Assembly: GCF_003473485.1 (NCBI RefSeq) | Contig: NC_053042.1 | Span: 43,356,762 to 43,420,761 of the forward strand | Reading direction: 5' to 3' | Length of the DNA: 64,000 nt | Source of the DNA: Medicago truncatula | Lineage: Eukaryota; Streptophyta; Magnoliopsida; Fabales; Fabaceae | In this document: in pieces, positions 61,552-64,000 of the stretch | Position numbering within the stretch: the first letter of the stretch is position 1 | Layout: every line of letters begins with the position of its first letter | Made by a program: the position numbers and the translations under genes | Notes under the pieces: generated by a model | Database searches by the model: none | Told to the model about the DNA's origin: nothing | Seen by the model: only the letters and a program-made list of their open reading frames with translations

Positions 61552-64000
61552 TCAAGTAGATACAATTTATGGCTATTGTTATTTGAATAATCATTCTTGT
61601 GATTGTTTAGTGGCATCGTAGAATCATGTTATTGTTAAATGGACTAACTTGTATATTTAATCTTAAAAGGGGAGGGGAATGTAAAAAGAGCATCTCTCAG
61701 GGAAGGGGGTGTAATTTACTCATTAAATAATCATAGCATGAATCTAAATACTTATTGGCTATTATTCTCGATCATATACATAAATTGATTCATAAATTGC
61801 TAAACGTTATCGTTGTTAAACACTATTGCCATTTTCTCATTTTTGCTATCGTTTTGGCAATAATCCTGGTGGCATATATGATTTGGTCCTGTAATCCAAA
61901 TAAATCGTTGCTTTAAACTCTATCCGTGAAAAACCCTATTTTCCAATCTGGAAAATTTATTATTCAATTCATGAAATCAATATGGGTAAACTCTCTCATT
62001 TTCATTCCCGATCAAAACACCATTAAATTCGGCTTTGCGACGTTGTTTATACGTGAAATTGAATCGGATCGCATCGCGGGTCGTTTTGACCCAAATTCTA
62101 TTAAAACAGGTGAAGAAGATATGGTGCGCGTAATACCACGCGCTCACTTAAAAATAATAAATAAATAAATAATTCTTGCTAATAGCCACGTGCGTGAGAT
62201 GGATAGGAAAATTCCAGATTTTATTTTTTTGACAAGTAAAATTCCAAATTTATAATGGCTAGGATTTATTATTCTAAACATGTTGGTAAATATTTTGGAA
62301 TTTTATGACTCCCGAACAAACTTTATGTTGGTAATTTATTTGGGGATAAATTGTATTTCTATTTGTCAAAAAAAAAAAAAATTGTATTTCTAAAATATCA
62401 TATGTTCTAAATTTTGTGTAAAAGATTTCATATTCTTTTATGGCATTCACGAGAAATCTTATTCTCACACTCTCAATATTGAAATTGATGTGTGAATTAT
62501 TTATTCCCTAATTAACATGTAAATATTTTATTATTTTGGGATAAAATTATGATTTCTTTTGTACTCAAAATATAGAAGATTTGATTTATTCTGTACCCAT
62601 AAAATTTGGGATTTAAATTAATTTATAAGATCTCTAAATATTTGATGTAAATTAATATGAGAATCAGGTACCTTTTTTAAATCATATATTCTCTAAATTT
62701 CAGTCTAAAATATTCTATGTGAAAATATTTTTAACCAACACTTACGTAAAGTGTTATAATTGTAAAAAAATTTAGACTCAGACTTATATTCTTGCATCAA
62801 ATATTCTTTGTTAATATATATTTTGAGATTTGTTGATACCTTCAAAATTATTTGTCCTGTTAAGATTAACTTGACTATTATACTATATATATTCTTGATT
62901 TATGGGATTTTAAATTTTTGTCAAATCTTGAAAAGATCATATATCAATTAAATCGAGAATAATTTATTTCAAATCATACATTCTCAATATTTGAGTCTAA
63001 ACTGTTTTGAAAATTCTTTTTTATATTAGTAACACTTAACTATCTGATCAATTAAAATGTTACTATTGTGAATTTATAGAAGGCTCAATTTTATTAATTT
63101 TAATGACAAATATAATTAATTTTAATTTTATGATTTTAAATAATCTTGGCATTATAAATATTCGAATATAATATATTCTTTAATTCATATTGTCTTAGCA
63201 TAACGATCCAAAGTTCACTGATTGATCATTCTTTTGGCGACATATTTAAACATAGACACTTTTCCCTGATTCTTGTCACAAATTGATTTAAAGGGTCATA
63301 ATAATATTTTGGTTTCAAAATGAGTATAGTGACTTGTATGTTATATATGTCATTTATACTAATTGAATCTAAAATTGACATATTTCTCTTTAATATACAT
63401 TTTTATAGTTTCTATTATGCTCTCTAACTCAGACCTATAATTTATTACTCTAAATATTGTGACAAACACTATTAATTATCTAATCATGTGTCTTGTCGTA
63501 AATAAATGTTTGAATCATTTTTATGAATTAAAATTTGCACAACCTCTTTGTTGTTTATCCGTTAAATTTATCAAAACAACATATTAAGAATTCATACAAT
63601 TTTAAATCTTCCTTACAACTGAACACTTATATAAATTATAATGATTTATAATTAGAGTCTCGTATATATTTAGTTATAATGACTTATTCTTTATTCATGA
63701 TTATTTTGAAATGACTATATTATAAGATATTCTCGTTAAGTCATCAAAAGTCATTGGCTCTAAGCATAAAGATGAATGTCACACATTACGAGGTAAGTCG
63801 TGATTTAATTATTTTTATCCTCTTGTGACTTATCGTATATTATTTCACATATGAAAACATTTATTCATTCTTCTCTTTTGTTATGCAATTATGATATCCT
63901 ACATAGAAGTGAAATCTTTTTTTCAAAATATTCTAAATAGAACTCTATAATTCTTATATATTTTACTATAATACTCCATTTGTATTTATATTCTAATTCT
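61552..64000. other. Region downstream of the LTR, probably decayed retroelement interior
   Basis: Very AT-rich. Loosely similar phrases (CATATTCTCTAAATTTCAGTC, CATACATTCTCAATATTTGA and the like) recur about every 300 bases from 62400 to 63100. The one notable frame, 61926-62168, matches nothing I recognise. No 3' LTR found. Confidence 0.35.

Noticed and set aside
61926..62168. 80-codon open frame after the LTR
   Set aside because: It might be retroelement interior, but I cannot match it to gag or any host protein.

Overview
This window is nuclear DNA from a flowering plant. It is AT-rich, its genes carry many introns with consensus GT..AG borders, it has a MIR164 hairpin, and it is full of plant-type LINE, SINE, MITE, LTR and Mutator-like remnants. 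Gene content and repeat style suggest a legume, most likely Medicago or a close relative; the species is an inference. Gene models were built by hand from splice signals and remembered family conservation. Every coding model except the PARP pseudogene closes to a whole number of codons.

Layout. 0-5.1 kb: the C-terminal end of a Helitron/PIF1-type helicase (minus), then a 5'-truncated, 3'-frameshifted PARP2-like pseudogene (plus). 8.2-8.4 kb: a MIR164 precursor. 9-11 kb: a tRNA-derived SINE with a perfect target-site duplication and LINE RNase H debris. 11.5-18.6 kb: GCP4, gamma-tubulin complex component 4 (plus, 16 exons, 739 aa). 20.0-24.4 kb: PHR2, a photolyase/cryptochrome-related protein (plus, 4 exons, 456 aa). 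25.4-31.5 kb: MHX, a vacuolar Mg/Zn-proton exchanger (minus, 8 coding exons plus a probable leader exon, 530 aa). 31.6-37.3 kb: a repeat graveyard with LINE pieces, a second SINE and a PPR-DYW fragment. 37.3-38.7 kb: ribosomal protein eL22 (minus). 39.5-41.9 kb: OEP16-4 (plus). 43.2-49.6 kb: a monoacylglycerol-lipase-like hydrolase (plus) whose 4.8-kb third intron holds a LINE and a miniature copia element. 50.6-54.7 kb: a membrane-anchored UDP-glucuronate decarboxylase, UXS (minus), containing a U12-type AT-AC intron. 55.4-56.3 kb: a non-autonomous Mutator-like element with an internal 25-bp minisatellite. 56-64 kb: gene-poor, with a MITE, a long AT microsatellite, a LINE fragment and an LTR with primer-binding site.

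The genes are unrelated housekeeping loci and not a pathway. As I remember the Arabidopsis map, however, PHR2-MHX-lipase-UXS are close neighbours on chromosome 2, and lipase, UXS and OEP16-4 on the duplicated chromosome 3 segment, so 20-55 kb looks like an ancient conserved gene block. I saw no convincing novel multi-gene system. The most notable signals are the U12 intron, the damaged PARP copy beside a Helitron helicase, the Mutator-like element with its palindrome-headed minisatellite, and the nested intronic transposons.
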